From Umezawaea endophytica (GTDB lineage Bacteria; Actinomycetota; Actinomycetes; Mycobacteriales; Pseudonocardiaceae), in assembly GCF_025061645.1 (NCBI RefSeq), contig NZ_JANYMP010000004.1:59463-123462 (forward strand): a DNA stretch of 64,000 nt, read 5' to 3'. Below are positions 44,138 through 53,729 of this stretch, in pieces; position 1 is the stretch's first letter; each line of letters starts with the position of its first letter. The notes under the pieces were generated by a model. The model worked only from the letters and a program-made list of their open reading frames with translations. It was not told where the DNA came from and searched no databases. The translations under genes were made by a program, and so were the position numbers.

Positions 44138-45673
44138 CTAGCCCGTGACCTGGACGTCGATCATCCACTGCCCGTTCTGCTGGACCAGCGTGTACACGTG
44201 GTTCTCGGACTCGTTGCCGTTGTACGTGACGGTCGCCGTGACGGTGTTCGGCCCCTGCTCGACGACGTTGCCCACCGTGGCGGAGTTCTGGCTCCAGAAG
44301 AACGTGTAGTCGTCGAAGGACTTGGCCCTGGCCTGCTTGAACTTCTCCGTCAGCCGGGCGTACGACGCGGCCTTGTCGGTCTGCAAGACCGCGTAGTAGT
44401 CCACGATCGCCTGCGCGGCGGTGGGTGCCGCGGGCGGCGGGGTCGTCGTGGTCGTGGTCGGCGCCGCGGCGGAGGACGAGGCCGTCGTGGTGGTGGCACC
44501 GGACTGGGTGGTTTCCGCCGGTGGCTGTTCGCCTGCCTGGCTGGTCGTCGTCAGGACCGTGGACCCGCTCGGGTTGCCGGACTGCCCGTTCTGGTCCGGT
44601 TTGTCGCGGTTGGCGTACAGGAACGCCGCCCCCACGACGGCGAGCAGCAGCACCGTGGCGCCGATCAGGCCGAAGATGGCCCGCTTCCGCCGCTTCTCCT
44701 CGTCCTCTGTGGACGGTGAGGGCGGTTCGGACGGTTCGGGTGGCGTGGACGGCGCGACCGGTGGCGGAACGGGATCGGTCGACTCGGCGGGCGTCGAGGC
44801 CGACGCCGCGGCCGGGGCCGGGACCTCCTCCACCAGGGTCGGCGTCGGCTCGGAGATCTCGCTCAGCACGGCCAGTTCCTCGGCGGCCTCGGCCATCGTC
44901 GGCCTGGTCTCCGGGTTCGGGTCGAGCAGCCTGAGCAGCACCGGCGTGAGCGTGCCCGCGTTCTCCGGCGGGCGGATCGTGCCCTCCGCCACGCGGTGCA
45001 ACTGGGCGATCGAGTTCTCCGAGATGCCGAACGGCGGAGTGCCCTCGACGGCGTTGTACAGCGTCGCGCCCAACGAGAAGACGTCCGACGGGTACCCGCC
45101 GTCCTCGCCCTTGGCGACCTCGGGGGAGAAGAACGCGGGCGTGCCGACAGACCGACCGGTCGCCGTGGCGGTGGCGTCGTCGATGGCGCGCGAGATGCCG
45201 AAGTCGGTGATCTTCACCGCACCCGCGTCACCGAGGAGGACGTTGCCGGGCTTGACGTCCCGGTGCACCACCGAGGCCTTGTGCGCGGCCGCGAGCGCGG
45301 TGGCGAGCTGCGCGCCGATCCGCACCACGTCGTCCACCGGCAGCGGACCCGAGGCGGAGATCACGGCCGCCAGGCTCTTCGACGGCAGGTACTCCATGAT
45401 CAGCCACGGCTGGCCGTCGTCCTCGACGACGTCGTAGACCGCGATGGCGTTGGGGTGCTGCAACCTCGCGGCGATCCGCGCTTCGCGCATGGCACGGCGA
45501 CGGGCCTGCTGTGACTGCTTCTCGTCGAGATGAGAGGGCAGCAGCAGTTCCTTCACCGCGACGACGCGGTCCAACCGTAGGTCCCGCGCGAGCCAGACCA
45601 AGCCCATGGCACCACCGCCCACGCGCTCGGTCAGCTCATAACGCCCGGCGACCCGCCGGTTTTCCTCGCTCAC
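44138..45673 (-). CDS. Membrane Ser/Thr protein kinase (Pkn type)
   Basis: A 511-residue Hanks-type kinase. The catalytic domain (about 10-270) shows GGGAMGLVW, VAVKELLL, VVHRDVKPGN and ITDFGISRA. A Pro-rich linker leads to one membrane segment (about 333-353, IFGLIGATVLLLAVVGAAFLY). The outside part has a Thr/Ser/Pro-rich stretch and then a ~100-residue NTF2-like domain (AQAIVDYYAVLQTDKAASYARL to the end) instead of PASTA repeats. It is divergent from a penicillin-binding-protein homologue, so a cell-wall signal is plausible. Confidence 0.93.
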   Translation of the reverse strand: MSEENRRVAGRYELTERVGGGAMGLVWLARDLRLDRVVAVKELLLPSHLDEKQSQQARRRAMREARIAARLQHPNAIAVYDVVEDDGQPWLIMEYLPSKSLAAVISASGPLPVDDVVRIGAQLATALAAAHKASVVHRDVKPGNVLLGDAGAVKITDFGISRAIDDATATATGRSVGTPAFFSPEVAKGEDGGYPSDVFSLGATLYNAVEGTPPFGISENSIAQLHRVAEGTIRPPENAGTLTPVLLRLLDPNPETRPTMAEAAEELAVLSEISEPTPTLVEEVPAPAAASASTPAESTDPVPPPVAPSTPPEPSEPPSPSTEDEEKRRKRAIFGLIGATVLLLAVVGAAFLYANRDKPDQNGQSGNPSGSTVLTTTSQAGEQPPAETTQSGATTTTASSSAAAPTTTTTTPPPAAPTAAQAIVDYYAVLQTDKAASYARLTEKFKQARAKSFDDYTFFWSQNSATVGNVVEQGPNTVTATVTYNGNESENHVYTLVQQNGQWMIDVQVTG

Positions 45674-45792
45674 GTGCGACTCCCCGGACTGGCAAACGCT
45701 GACGGTAGGGCAATGTTAGTGGGGTACCTCGGAGGCTGATCGAATGAGGCCGACAGAATGAGCCGCGTCGAGCCCCAGGGGGAAGGAAACCG

Positions 45793-47700
45793 GTGTCCGA
45801 ACAGCCGAACGCGGAGGGCGCGCGTCCCGAGCGCAAGAGGGTCTGGCGTCGCGTCCGCAGGATCGGCTACCTGGTGGTGGCACTGGTGGTGCTCGCCCCG
45901 GTCGGCGCCTTCGCCGTCGTGAACCAGGCCGTCGACGTGCCGAGCCCGACCGAGATCTCGGCGCGGCAGGAGAAGGTCGTGAAGATCCTCTACGCCGACG
46001 GCACCGAGATGACCAGGATCGCCCCCCAGGGCGCCAACCGCGAGTTGATCAGCGGTGAGATCACCGACGTCGTCAAGTACGCGCTGCTGGCCGCCGAGCA
46101 GCCGGACTACGACAGCTCGTCGGACCTCGACTTCGGCTCCGGCATCGCCAAGCAGTACCTGAGGATGGTCACCGAGCCCGACCGCAACGCGTGGCGCGCC
46201 CGGTTCACCGAGCTGGTGACCGCGCGGAAGCTGAGCGCCCGGTACGGCAAGGAGCCCGTCCTGCGCGGCTACCTCGACACGGTGTACTTGGGCCGCAAGG
46301 CCTACGGGTTCGCCGCGGCCGCGCGGATGTACTACGACAAGGACGTCCGCAAGCTGACCGGGACCGAGGCCGCGATGATCGCGGGACTCGTCCGGGACCC
46401 GGACCGGTCCGAGGACACGGCGTTCGCCACCGCCCGCTGGACCGCCGTCATGGACACCATGGCCGAGCGCGGCTGGATCACCCGCGACTACCGCGACTCC
46501 CAGCGGTTCCCGGCGCCGCTGCCGGTCGAGAGGACCCGGATCGACCCGCTGGAGGGGCCGCGGGCGTTCATCCAGGCCCAGGTCGTGCGCGAGCTGGAGG
46601 GGGTCGGTATCCCGCTGGACCGCGCGCTGCTGATGGGGATCACCGTCCGCACCACCATCGACCCGAAGGCGCAGCGGGCCGCCGAGACGGCCGTCGCCGA
46701 GGTCATGGCGGGCCAGCCCGCCGCGCTGCGCCAGTCGCTCACCGCCGTCGAGCCGACCAAGGGCGCGGTGCGGGCCTACTGGGCGGGGAACGACGGCGGC
46801 GGCACCGACTTCGCGCTCGACACCCTCCAGCACCCCGGCACCGCGTTCACGCCGTTCGCGCTGACCGCCGCGCTCCAGAAGGGGCTCGGGCTCGGCGAGA
46901 AGTACGACGGCACGTCGCCGCGCACGTTCGACAACCGGACGATCCGCAACCGCGGCGACGTCGCGACGTGCGGCAAGGAGTGCACGCTCCGGGCGGCCAC
47001 GGCGCAGGACACCATGACGGCGTACTTCGACCTGGTGCTCACCGAGGTGGGCACGCGGCCGGTGGCGACGGCGGCGAGGGCCGCGGGCATCCCGGCCACG
47101 GTGCAGATCGCGAACGTGCGCCGGGAACTGCTGGTCGGCGCGGACGGCGGGGCGCCGGACGCCACGATCTCCGTCGGCGGCGGCGACACGCTGATCCGGC
47201 CGTTCGACCTGGCGGTCGCCTACGGCACGTTCGCCGCCGAGGGCGTCCACCACGAGCCGTACTTCGTGGAACGCGTCGAGACCGCGGGGGACCAGGTGGT
47301 CTACCAGCACGCCGATTCGGCGCGGGTCGCCTTCGACGGCGACGCGGCGAAGAGCAAGGCCGTCGCGGGCAACGTGACCGCCGCGCTCAGGGGCGTTCCG
47401 GAGACGTGGAAGGTGGCGTGCGCCAACCGGGAGTGCGCGGGGAAGCCCGGCACGTTCGGGCTGGCGGACAGCCCCACGGACGTCTCGGCGGCGTGGATGG
47501 CCGGGTACACGCCGTCGCTGGCCGCGGCTGTGTGGGTGGGGACCGGGACGGGCGACGTGAAGGTCGTCGACTCCACGGGGGCCGACGTCGACGGGGCGGG
47601 CCTGCCCGGTGCCGTCTGGAAGCGGTTCATGGACAAGGCGCTCGAAGGCACCCCGGCACAGACCTTCCCCGTGGTCAGCCCGATCGGCCTGGCCGGGTAA
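45793..47700 (+). CDS. Class A PBP homologue with degenerate transpeptidase domain
   Basis: A 635-residue membrane protein. One N-terminal segment (about 24-46) is followed by a GT51-like domain (ALLAAEQPDYDSSS, GIAKQYLRM, VLRGYLDTVYLGRKAYGFAAAARMYY). The penicillin-binding half keeps the fold but not the catalytic residues. The SxxK place reads T350-A-F-T353, no clear SxN motif is seen, and KTG is replaced by K551-P-G. It should not acylate. The GT51 motifs are also divergent (usual ED is EQ). It may be a regulatory or scaffold PBP, fitting the kinase next door. Confidence 0.82.
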   Translation: MSEQPNAEGARPERKRVWRRVRRIGYLVVALVVLAPVGAFAVVNQAVDVPSPTEISARQEKVVKILYADGTEMTRIAPQGANRELISGEITDVVKYALLAAEQPDYDSSSDLDFGSGIAKQYLRMVTEPDRNAWRARFTELVTARKLSARYGKEPVLRGYLDTVYLGRKAYGFAAAARMYYDKDVRKLTGTEAAMIAGLVRDPDRSEDTAFATARWTAVMDTMAERGWITRDYRDSQRFPAPLPVERTRIDPLEGPRAFIQAQVVRELEGVGIPLDRALLMGITVRTTIDPKAQRAAETAVAEVMAGQPAALRQSLTAVEPTKGAVRAYWAGNDGGGTDFALDTLQHPGTAFTPFALTAALQKGLGLGEKYDGTSPRTFDNRTIRNRGDVATCGKECTLRAATAQDTMTAYFDLVLTEVGTRPVATAARAAGIPATVQIANVRRELLVGADGGAPDATISVGGGDTLIRPFDLAVAYGTFAAEGVHHEPYFVERVETAGDQVVYQHADSARVAFDGDAAKSKAVAGNVTAALRGVPETWKVACANRECAGKPGTFGLADSPTDVSAAWMAGYTPSLAAAVWVGTGTGDVKVVDSTGADVDGAGLPGAVWKRFMDKALEGTPAQTFPVVSPIGLAG

Positions 47701-47749
47701 GGGGCCGTTCGGCGCGCACGGGGCGCCGCCGGGCGGTTAGGTTTCGTGC

Positions 47750-49447
47750 ATGAACGAGACCCCCGACATCAAGCCGCGCAGCCGCGACGTCACCGACGGC
47801 CTGGAGCGCACCGCCGCGCGCGGGATGCTCCGGGCCGTCGGCATGGGCGACGAGGACTGGGTGAAGCCCCAGATCGGCGTCGCCTCGTCGTGGAACGAGA
47901 TCACCCCCTGCAACCTGTCCCTCGACCGGCTCGCCAAGGCCAGCAAGGACGGGGTGCACGCGGCGGGCGGGTACCCGCTGGAGTTCGGCACCATCTCGGT
48001 GTCCGACGGCATCTCCATGGGCCACGAGGGCATGCACTTCTCGCTGGTGTCGCGCGAGGTCATCGCGGACAGCGTGGAGACGGTGATGCAGGCCGAGCGG
48101 CTGGACGGATCGGTGCTGCTCGCCGGGTGCGACAAGTCGCTGCCCGGAATGCTGATGGCCGCCGCCCGGCTGGACCTGGCCAGCGTGTTCCTCTACGCGG
48201 GGTCGATCCTGCCCGGCCGGGTCACGCTGTCGGACGGCGCCGAGCGCGAGGTGACGATCATCGACGCGTTCGAGGCCGTCGGCGCGTGCGCCCGCGGGCT
48301 GATGAGCCGCGAGGACGTCGACCTGATCGAACGCGCCATCTGCCCCGGTGAGGGCGCGTGCGGCGGCATGTACACGGCGAACACGATGGCGTCGGCCGCC
48401 GAGGCGCTGGGGATGTCGCTGCCGGGCAGCGCCGCCCCGCCCGCGACCGACCGGCGTCGGGACGGGTACGCCCGCCGGTCCGGCCAGGCCGTGGTGGAGA
48501 TGCTGCGCAAGGGCATCACGGCGCGGCAGGTCATGACGCGCGAGGCGTTCGAGAACGCCATCGCGGTCGTCATGGCGTTCGGCGGCTCCACGAACGCCGT
48601 GCTGCACCTGCTGGCCATCGCCCACGAGGCCGAGGTCGAGCTGAGCCTGGACGACTTCGTGCGGATCGGCGCGAGGGTGCCGCACCTGGCGGACGTGAAG
48701 CCGTTCGGGCGGCACGTGATGACCGACGTGGACCGCATCGGCGGTGTTCCGGTCGTGATGAAGGCGCTGCTGGACGCGGGTCTGCTGCACGGCGACTGCC
48801 TCACCGTCACCGGGCTCACGGTGGCGGAGAACCTGGCCTCCATCGCGCCGCCCGACCCGGACGGGACCGTGCTGCGCGCCATGGACCGGCCGATCCACCG
48901 GACCGGCGGCATCACCATCCTGCGCGGCTCGCTCGCGCCGGACGGCGCCGTCGTGAAGTCCGCCGGGTTCGACTCGGACGTCTTCACCGGCACCGCGCGG
49001 GTGTTCGACCGCGAGCGCGCCGCGATGGACGCGCTGGAGGACGGCACCATCACCGCGGGCGACGTGGTCGTCATCCGCTACGAGGGCCCGAAGGGCGGGC
49101 CGGGGATGCGCGAGATGCTGGCCATCACCGCCGCCATCAAGGGCGCCGGGCTCGGCAAGGACGTGCTGCTGCTGACCGACGGCCGGTTCTCCGGCGGCAC
49201 GACCGGCCTCTGCGTCGGCCACGTCGCCCCGGAGGCCGTGGACGGCGGTCCCATCGCGTTCATCCGGGACGGCGATCCCGTCCGCCTCGACGTCGGCACG
49301 GGCACGCTCGACCTGGAGGTCGACGAGGCCGAGCTGGCGGCCCGCCGGGAGGGCTGGGAGCCGCTGCCCGCGCGCTACCAGCGGGGCGTGCTGGCCAAGT
49401 ACGCGAAGCTCGTCGGCTCCGCGTCCGGCGGGGCCGTCTGCGGCTAG
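47750..49447 (+). CDS. ilvD: Dihydroxy-acid dehydratase
   Basis: A 565-residue Ilv[32 protein letters not shown] and [20 protein letters not shown] supply the three cysteines for the iron-sulphur cluster, and [18 protein letters not shown] is the C-terminal hallmark. It turns dihydroxy-isovalerate and dihydroxy-methylvalerate into the keto acids of valine and isoleucine. It is a single gene with its own terminator, apart from other ilv genes. The 49-base upstream gap holds no attenuator that I can see. Confidence 0.95.
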   Translation: MNETPDIKPRSRDVTDGLERTAARGMLRAVGMGDEDWVKPQIGVASSWNEITPCNLSLDRLAKASKDGVHAAGGYPLEFGTISVSDGISMGHEGMHFSLVSREVIADSVETVMQAERLDGSVLLAGCDKSLPGMLMAAARLDLASVFLYAGSILPGRVTLSDGAEREVTIIDAFEAVGACARGLMSREDVDLIERAICPGEGACGGMYTANTMASAAEALGMSLPGSAAPPATDRRRDGYARRSGQAVVEMLRKGITARQVMTREAFENAIAVVMAFGGSTNAVLHLLAIAHEAEVELSLDDFVRIGARVPHLADVKPFGRHVMTDVDRIGGVPVVMKALLDAGLLHGDCLTVTGLTVAENLASIAPPDPDGTVLRAMDRPIHRTGGITILRGSLAPDGAVVKSAGFDSDVFTGTARVFDRERAAMDALEDGTITAGDVVVIRYEGPKGGPGMREMLAITAAIKGAGLGKDVLLLTDGRFSGGTTGLCVGHVAPEAVDGGPIAFIRDGDPVRLDVGTGTLDLEVDEAELAARREGWEPLPARYQRGVLAKYAKLVGSASGGAVCG

Positions 49448-49453
49448 GGCGAC

Positions 49454-49481
49454 CCGAACGGGGCTCGCGGGCCCCGTTCGG
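49454..49481. terminator. Bidirectional hairpin terminator
   Basis: An 11-bp inverted repeat (arms 49454-49464 and 49471-49481, six-base loop) seven bases after the ilvD stop; the convergent GST gene ends 25 bases later. Confidence 0.8.
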
Positions 49482-49505
49482 ATCGTCGAGCGCCGGAACC
49501 GACCG

Positions 49506-50555
49506 TCAGAGCGGCACGACCACGGGCACGCGGTCGATCGCGGGCGGCGGTTCCGGCGGGGTGCCGTCGCCGAAGGGCGAGCCGCCGAGCTGCTCGCGGA
49601 AGTGCGGGGTGAGCCAGGCAGCCGGGTCGGGACCCACCGCGACGACGCGCGTCGGGTTGATCGCGGTGTGGACGCCGTAGTAGTGGCGGCGGATGTGGTC
49701 GAAGTGGGTGGTGTCGCCGAAACCCGGTGTCTGGAACAGGTCGCGCGCGTACGCCCACAGCGCCGGGTACTCGATCAGCTTCCGCACGTTGCACTTGAAG
49801 TGGCCGTGGTAGACGGCGTCGAAGCGCGCCAGCGTGGGGAAGAGCCGGACGTCGGCCTCGGTGACGTGGTCGCCCAGCAGGTAGCGCTGGCGGGTCAGCC
49901 GGTCCTCCAGCCGGTCCAGCCCGTCGAACAGGATGCGGACGGCGCGGTCGTAGCTCGCCTGCGAAGGGGCGAAGCCGGAGCGGTAGACGCCGTTGGCCAC
50001 GTCGCGGTAGACGAACTCGTTGACCGAGTCGATCTCGTCGCGCTGCCGCTCCGGGTACAGGTCCGGGGCGCCTTCGCGGTGGAACCGCTTCCACTCGCTG
50101 CCGAAGTCGAGCGTGAGCTGGTCGTAGTCGTTGCTCACCAGGTGGCCGCTCGGCACGTCCACCAGGCCCGGCACGCTCACCCCGCCGTCGTAGTCCGGGT
50201 CGCGCTTGAGGTACGAGTCGCGCAGCGCGTGCACGCCCAGCACCGGGTCCAAGCCGCCGGGGCTGCCGGTCTCCGCGGTGAACACCCAGTGCACCTCGCC
50301 CGCGATCAGCTCCTGGATCGGGTCGGTGACGGCCAGCGAGATCACCTCGTCCAACCCCATCAGCCTGCGCACGATCACCGTCCGGTTCGCCCACGGGCAC
50401 GCCCGGTTGATCACCAGCCGGTACCGGCCCGCCTCGACCGGCCAGCCGTCGGCGCCGTCGGCGGTCACCCGGTCGACGAACCTCATCGGCGTGCGTTCGA
50501 AGTCGGCGCTGTCCTTGTCCGCCACCGCTGCATCCCCTCGTTCCACGTCGGTCAC
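49506..50555 (-). CDS. Xi-class glutathione-transferase-like protein (YqjG/ECM4 type)
   Basis: A 349-residue thioredoxin-plus-helical protein. NRACPWANRTVIVRRLMGLDE holds the catalytic Cys in the CPWA motif of glutathionyl-hydroquinone reductases, and VSNDYDQLTLDF and YLLGDHVTEADVRLFPTL are conserved. As actinomycetes use mycothiol, the physiological thiol is probably not glutathione. GTG 50555 is the farthest start; GTG 50525 (MADKD) is possible and would leave more room for a promoter against the divergent gene. Confidence 0.88.
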   Translation of the reverse strand: MTDVERGDAAVADKDSADFERTPMRFVDRVTADGADGWPVEAGRYRLVINRACPWANRTVIVRRLMGLDEVISLAVTDPIQELIAGEVHWVFTAETGSPGGLDPVLGVHALRDSYLKRDPDYDGGVSVPGLVDVPSGHLVSNDYDQLTLDFGSEWKRFHREGAPDLYPERQRDEIDSVNEFVYRDVANGVYRSGFAPSQASYDRAVRILFDGLDRLEDRLTRQRYLLGDHVTEADVRLFPTLARFDAVYHGHFKCNVRKLIEYPALWAYARDLFQTPGFGDTTHFDHIRRHYYGVHTAINPTRVVAVGPDPAAWLTPHFREQLGGSPFGDGTPPEPPPAIDRVPVVVPL

Positions 50556-50564
50556 AATCAGCGC

Positions 50565-51011
50565 GTGCCCGGAAAACGCCCACGCGCGATCACCACCACC
50601 TCATCCTGCCCCTGCGGACTCGGCAAGTCGTACGGCGACTGCTGTGGTCGGGCGCACCTCGGCGGCGTGGCGCCCGCGACGGCCGAACTGCTGATGCGCT
50701 CCCGCTACAGCGCGTTCGCCGTCCGCGACGCGGCCTACCTGCTGCGGACGTGGCACCCGAGCACCAGGCCGTCGGCGCTGGACCTCGACCCCGGCACGAG
50801 GTGGACGCGCCTGGAGGTGCTCGGCACGACCGGCGGAGGCCTGCTGCACCAGGAGGGGACCGTCGAGTTCCGCGCGCACCACGTGGAGGCCGGTCGGCCG
50901 TACGAGCTGCACGAGAACAGCCGGTTCCTCCGCGTGGACGGCCGGTGGACGTACGTCGACGCCGTGACCGCTCCTCGGAATTCGGCACCAGGCGGCTTCC
51001 CCGAGCCGTAA
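50565..51011 (+). CDS. YchJ-like protein with SEC-C zinc motif (UPF0225)
   Basis: A 148-residue protein. The N-terminal SEC-C motif CPCGLGKSYGDCCGRAH (about residues 15-31) binds zinc, and the rest is an NTF2-like domain (LLMRSRYSAFAVRDAAYLL; FLRVDGRWTYVD), as in YchJ/UPF0225. The start is GTG 50565, nine bases from the farthest start of the divergent GST gene. Function unknown. Confidence 0.87.
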   Translation: MPGKRPRAITTTSSCPCGLGKSYGDCCGRAHLGGVAPATAELLMRSRYSAFAVRDAAYLLRTWHPSTRPSALDLDPGTRWTRLEVLGTTGGGLLHQEGTVEFRAHHVEAGRPYELHENSRFLRVDGRWTYVDAVTAPRNSAPGGFPEP

Positions 51012-51081
51012 CCTGTGCGAGCTTCACCAGGGGGATTCCGCCACCGGTCGTCGAACCGGGGCACTTCTACAGGGGGACATC

Positions 51082-51987
51082 GTGACCAACACGCCTGACT
51101 TCGGCACGCCCGAACCGGTTCGGGAACCGTGGATGCCTCCCGCGGCGCCGAAACCGGGGGTGATCCCGCTGCGCGCCCTCGGGCTCGGGGAGATCCTGGG
51201 CGGCGCGGTCGCGACGATCCGCCGCCACCCCGGCCTGCTGCTCGGCAGCACCGCGCTGGTGATGCTGGTCAGCCAGGCCCTGGGGGTGGCCGTGATGCTG
51301 CCCGTGATCGAGGAGCTCCAGGGGCTCGCCGCGTCGGGGGTGCGGCCGACGCCGGAGGAGATCGTGCCGCTCCTGCTGCGGATCGGGATCGGCGGCTCGC
51401 TCGCGGTGCTGCTCGGCGTCCTGGGGCAGGTGTTCCTGACCGGGCTGGCCACGATCGTCGTCAGCCGGGCGGTGGTCGGCAAGCCCGTCACGCTCGCCGA
51501 GGCCTGGGCGGAACTGCGGCCGAACCTGCTCCGGTTGCTCGGCGTGTCGCTCCTCTTCGGCCTCGCCGTCCTGGTCGGGACCGTGCTGTGCGTCCTGCCG
51601 GGGATCTGGGTCGGCGTGCTGTTCTCGTTCGCCATGCCCGCCGTGGTGCTGGAACGGCTCACCGTCGGTCAGGCGTTCCAGCGGTCCAGGACGCTGGTGC
51701 GGGACGCGTGGTGGAGCACCTTCGGCATCCTGGTGGCCGCGTTCGCCATCGGCTGGGTCGTCAACCTCGTCTTCTCGCTGCCGTTCGCGGGCTTCGGATC
51801 GGTGGCCGCGGGCGACCTGGAGGCCTTCTCGACGTCGCAGTACCTGTTCTCCTCGGGGGCCTCGTTCCTCTCCGGCGTCCTGACCTACCCGTTCATCTCC
51901 GTCGTGCTCGCGCTGGTCTACGTCGACCGCCGGATCATCACCGAACGCCTCGACGTGCAGTTGGCGCAGGCCGCCGAACAGCCGTAA
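51082..51987 (+). CDS. Polytopic membrane protein, glycerophosphodiesterase-membrane-domain-like
   Basis: A 301-residue protein with a Pro-rich cytoplasmic N-terminus (to about 30) and about six membrane segments. PLRALGLGEILGGAVATIRRHP is the conserved opening of the large actinobacterial family often annotated as glycerophosphoryl diester phosphodiesterase membrane domain. No catalytic domain is attached. GGGGG lies upstream of GTG 51082. Role unknown. Confidence 0.8.
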   Translation: MTNTPDFGTPEPVREPWMPPAAPKPGVIPLRALGLGEILGGAVATIRRHPGLLLGSTALVMLVSQALGVAVMLPVIEELQGLAASGVRPTPEEIVPLLLRIGIGGSLAVLLGVLGQVFLTGLATIVVSRAVVGKPVTLAEAWAELRPNLLRLLGVSLLFGLAVLVGTVLCVLPGIWVGVLFSFAMPAVVLERLTVGQAFQRSRTLVRDAWWSTFGILVAAFAIGWVVNLVFSLPFAGFGSVAAGDLEAFSTSQYLFSSGASFLSGVLTYPFISVVLALVYVDRRIITERLDVQLAQAAEQP

Positions 51988-51996
51988 CCCGGCCCG

Positions 51997-52989
51997 TCAG
52001 TCCTCGTCGGTCAGGAACGCGGGCAGGCCGAACACCTCGAACAGCCGCAGGTCGAAGAAGCACGCCACGTGCGTGACGCCCTCCGGCGACAGGGTGAGCA
52101 CCGGCAGGTTGAACGGCCGGTGCACGCCGTCCTCGCCGCGCAGGTACAGCCCGAACGCGGGCTGGCCGTTCGCGACCGTCGGCACCAGCCGCATGTCGCC
52201 GGGGCCCTCGGCGGGGCACCGGGTGTCGATGAGCCTGGCGATGTCCGCGCCGCCCTGGTACCAGCCGACGAACGGGGGCATCTCCCACACGGCGTCGGAC
52301 GTGAACAGGTCGACGATCGCCGGGATGTCCTTCGCCTCGAAGGCCTTCACGTACCGGTCCAGCAGCGCGCGCTGCTCGGCGGTGGTCGGCTCGACCACGG
52401 CGTCCTCGCTCGGCGACACCTCGTCGAGCTGCGCGCGGGCGCGTTGCAGCGAGCTGTTCACCGCGGCGGTGGTGGTGTCGAGCAGTTCGGCGACCTCGGC
52501 CGCCTTCCAGGCCAGCACGTCGCGCAGCAGCAGCACGGCCCGCTGCCGGGGCGGCAGGAACTGGAGGGCGGCCACGAGCGCGAGCCGGATGCTCTCGCGG
52601 GAGGTGACGATCGACGCCGGGTCGTTCGGCGACGCGGTCAGCACCGCGTCCGGGATCGGTTCCAGCCACGGCACCTCCGGCCGGTCGACCAGCGGGTCGT
52701 CCGGACCGGTCCGCGGGCCGCCGAGACCGGTCGGCAGCGGTCGCTTCCCGCGCCCCTCCAACGCGGTCAGGCACGTGCGCGTGGCGATCTGGTAGAGCCA
52801 GGTGCGCAGCGACGACCGGCCCTCGAACCGGTCGAAGGCCTTCCACGCGCGCAGGTACGTCTCCTGCACCATGTCCTCGGCGTCGTGCACCGAGCCGAGC
52901 ATCCGGTAGCAGTGCGCCAGCATCTCGCGCCGCATCGGCTCGGCCCGCGCCAGGAAGTCCTGGTCGTCCTCGGAGTCCACCGTGGTCAC
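51997..52989 (-). CDS. ECF sigma factor with C-terminal SnoaL-like domain (SigG type)
   Basis: A 330-residue sigma factor. Region 2 ([30 protein letters not shown]) and region 4 ([41 protein letters not shown]) are intact. After about residue 205 follows an NTF2/SnoaL-like domain ([27 protein letters not shown]). This is the ECF arrangement seen in mycobacterial SigG, where the extra domain replaces an anti-sigma factor. A DoxX gene is divergent, a frequent partner and probable target. Confidence 0.92.
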   Translation of the reverse strand: MTTVDSEDDQDFLARAEPMRREMLAHCYRMLGSVHDAEDMVQETYLRAWKAFDRFEGRSSLRTWLYQIATRTCLTALEGRGKRPLPTGLGGPRTGPDDPLVDRPEVPWLEPIPDAVLTASPNDPASIVTSRESIRLALVAALQFLPPRQRAVLLLRDVLAWKAAEVAELLDTTTAAVNSSLQRARAQLDEVSPSEDAVVEPTTAEQRALLDRYVKAFEAKDIPAIVDLFTSDAVWEMPPFVGWYQGGADIARLIDTRCPAEGPGDMRLVPTVANGQPAFGLYLRGEDGVHRPFNLPVLTLSPEGVTHVACFFDLRLFEVFGLPAFLTDED

Positions 52990-53125
52990 GACTTCCGTCC
53001 CCTCCAGAGTCCACTTGACCGGTCAAGCCGAGCGCGTGGACCCGACTCGTCGTCGATGCGATGAGTTTTCGCCACCGGCGCGGTCCACACAACAGCCAAT
53101 CCGAGTTCCGAGAGGACGGACCACC

Positions 53126-53527
53126 ATGACCGCCACCCCGCTCCCCACCGCCAGGAACCGCGCCGTGTCCACCACCTTCGTGGTGCTGCGGGTGCTCGTC
53201 GCACTGATGTTCGTCGTCGCCTCGGCCGGTCCGAAGTTCTTCGGCGAGGTCTACGCCGTCGAGATCTTCACCGAGATCGGTGCCGGGCAGTGGTTCCGCT
53301 ACCTGGTCGGGTTCCTCGAACTCGCGGGCGGCGTCGGACTGCTGGTGCCGAGACTGGTCGCGCCCGCCGCCATCGGCCTGGTCGGGCTGATGGTCGGGGC
53401 GGCGTTCACCCAGGTCGTCATCCTCGACAACCCGGCGTTCGTGGTCACGCCGGTCGTCCTCGGCGTCCTGTGCGGACTGATCGCGTGGCACCACCGCGCG
53501 AGCCTGCGCACGCTCCTGTCGCGGTAG
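53126..53527 (+). CDS. DoxX-family membrane protein
   Basis: A 133-residue protein with four hydrophobic segments. RVLVALMFVVASAGPKFFG, RYLVGFLELAGGVGLLVPRL and AAFTQVVILDNPA are DoxX signatures. It is divergent from the SigG-type sigma factor with a 136-base gap. Such proteins are linked to redox stress in the membrane; control by the neighbouring sigma factor is likely but not shown. Confidence 0.88.
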   Translation: MTATPLPTARNRAVSTTFVVLRVLVALMFVVASAGPKFFGEVYAVEIFTEIGAGQWFRYLVGFLELAGGVGLLVPRLVAPAAIGLVGLMVGAAFTQVVILDNPAFVVTPVVLGVLCGLIAWHHRASLRTLLSR

Positions 53528-53544
53528 GACGGAAATGATCCCCG

Positions 53545-53585
53545 AGCGCCACGAACGAGTGAGTCGTTAACTCGTTCGTGGCGCT
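53545..53585 (+). terminator. Hairpin terminator
   Basis: A perfect 16-bp inverted repeat (arms 53545-53560 and 53570-53585, nine-base loop) 17 bases after the doxX stop. Confidence 0.87.
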
Positions 53586-53729
53586 TGCTTCCGGGGACTT
53601 TCACGTTGTGTGGCAAGAAAAGCGCTAGTCCAGTCCTTCTACCGTGTTCGGCGACAGCGGCACGTACGCTCCCGCCCCGTTGGCTCGACGACTACCGGTC
53701 GAGCAGGTGGCGCCTCAGAGGAGTCGTAC

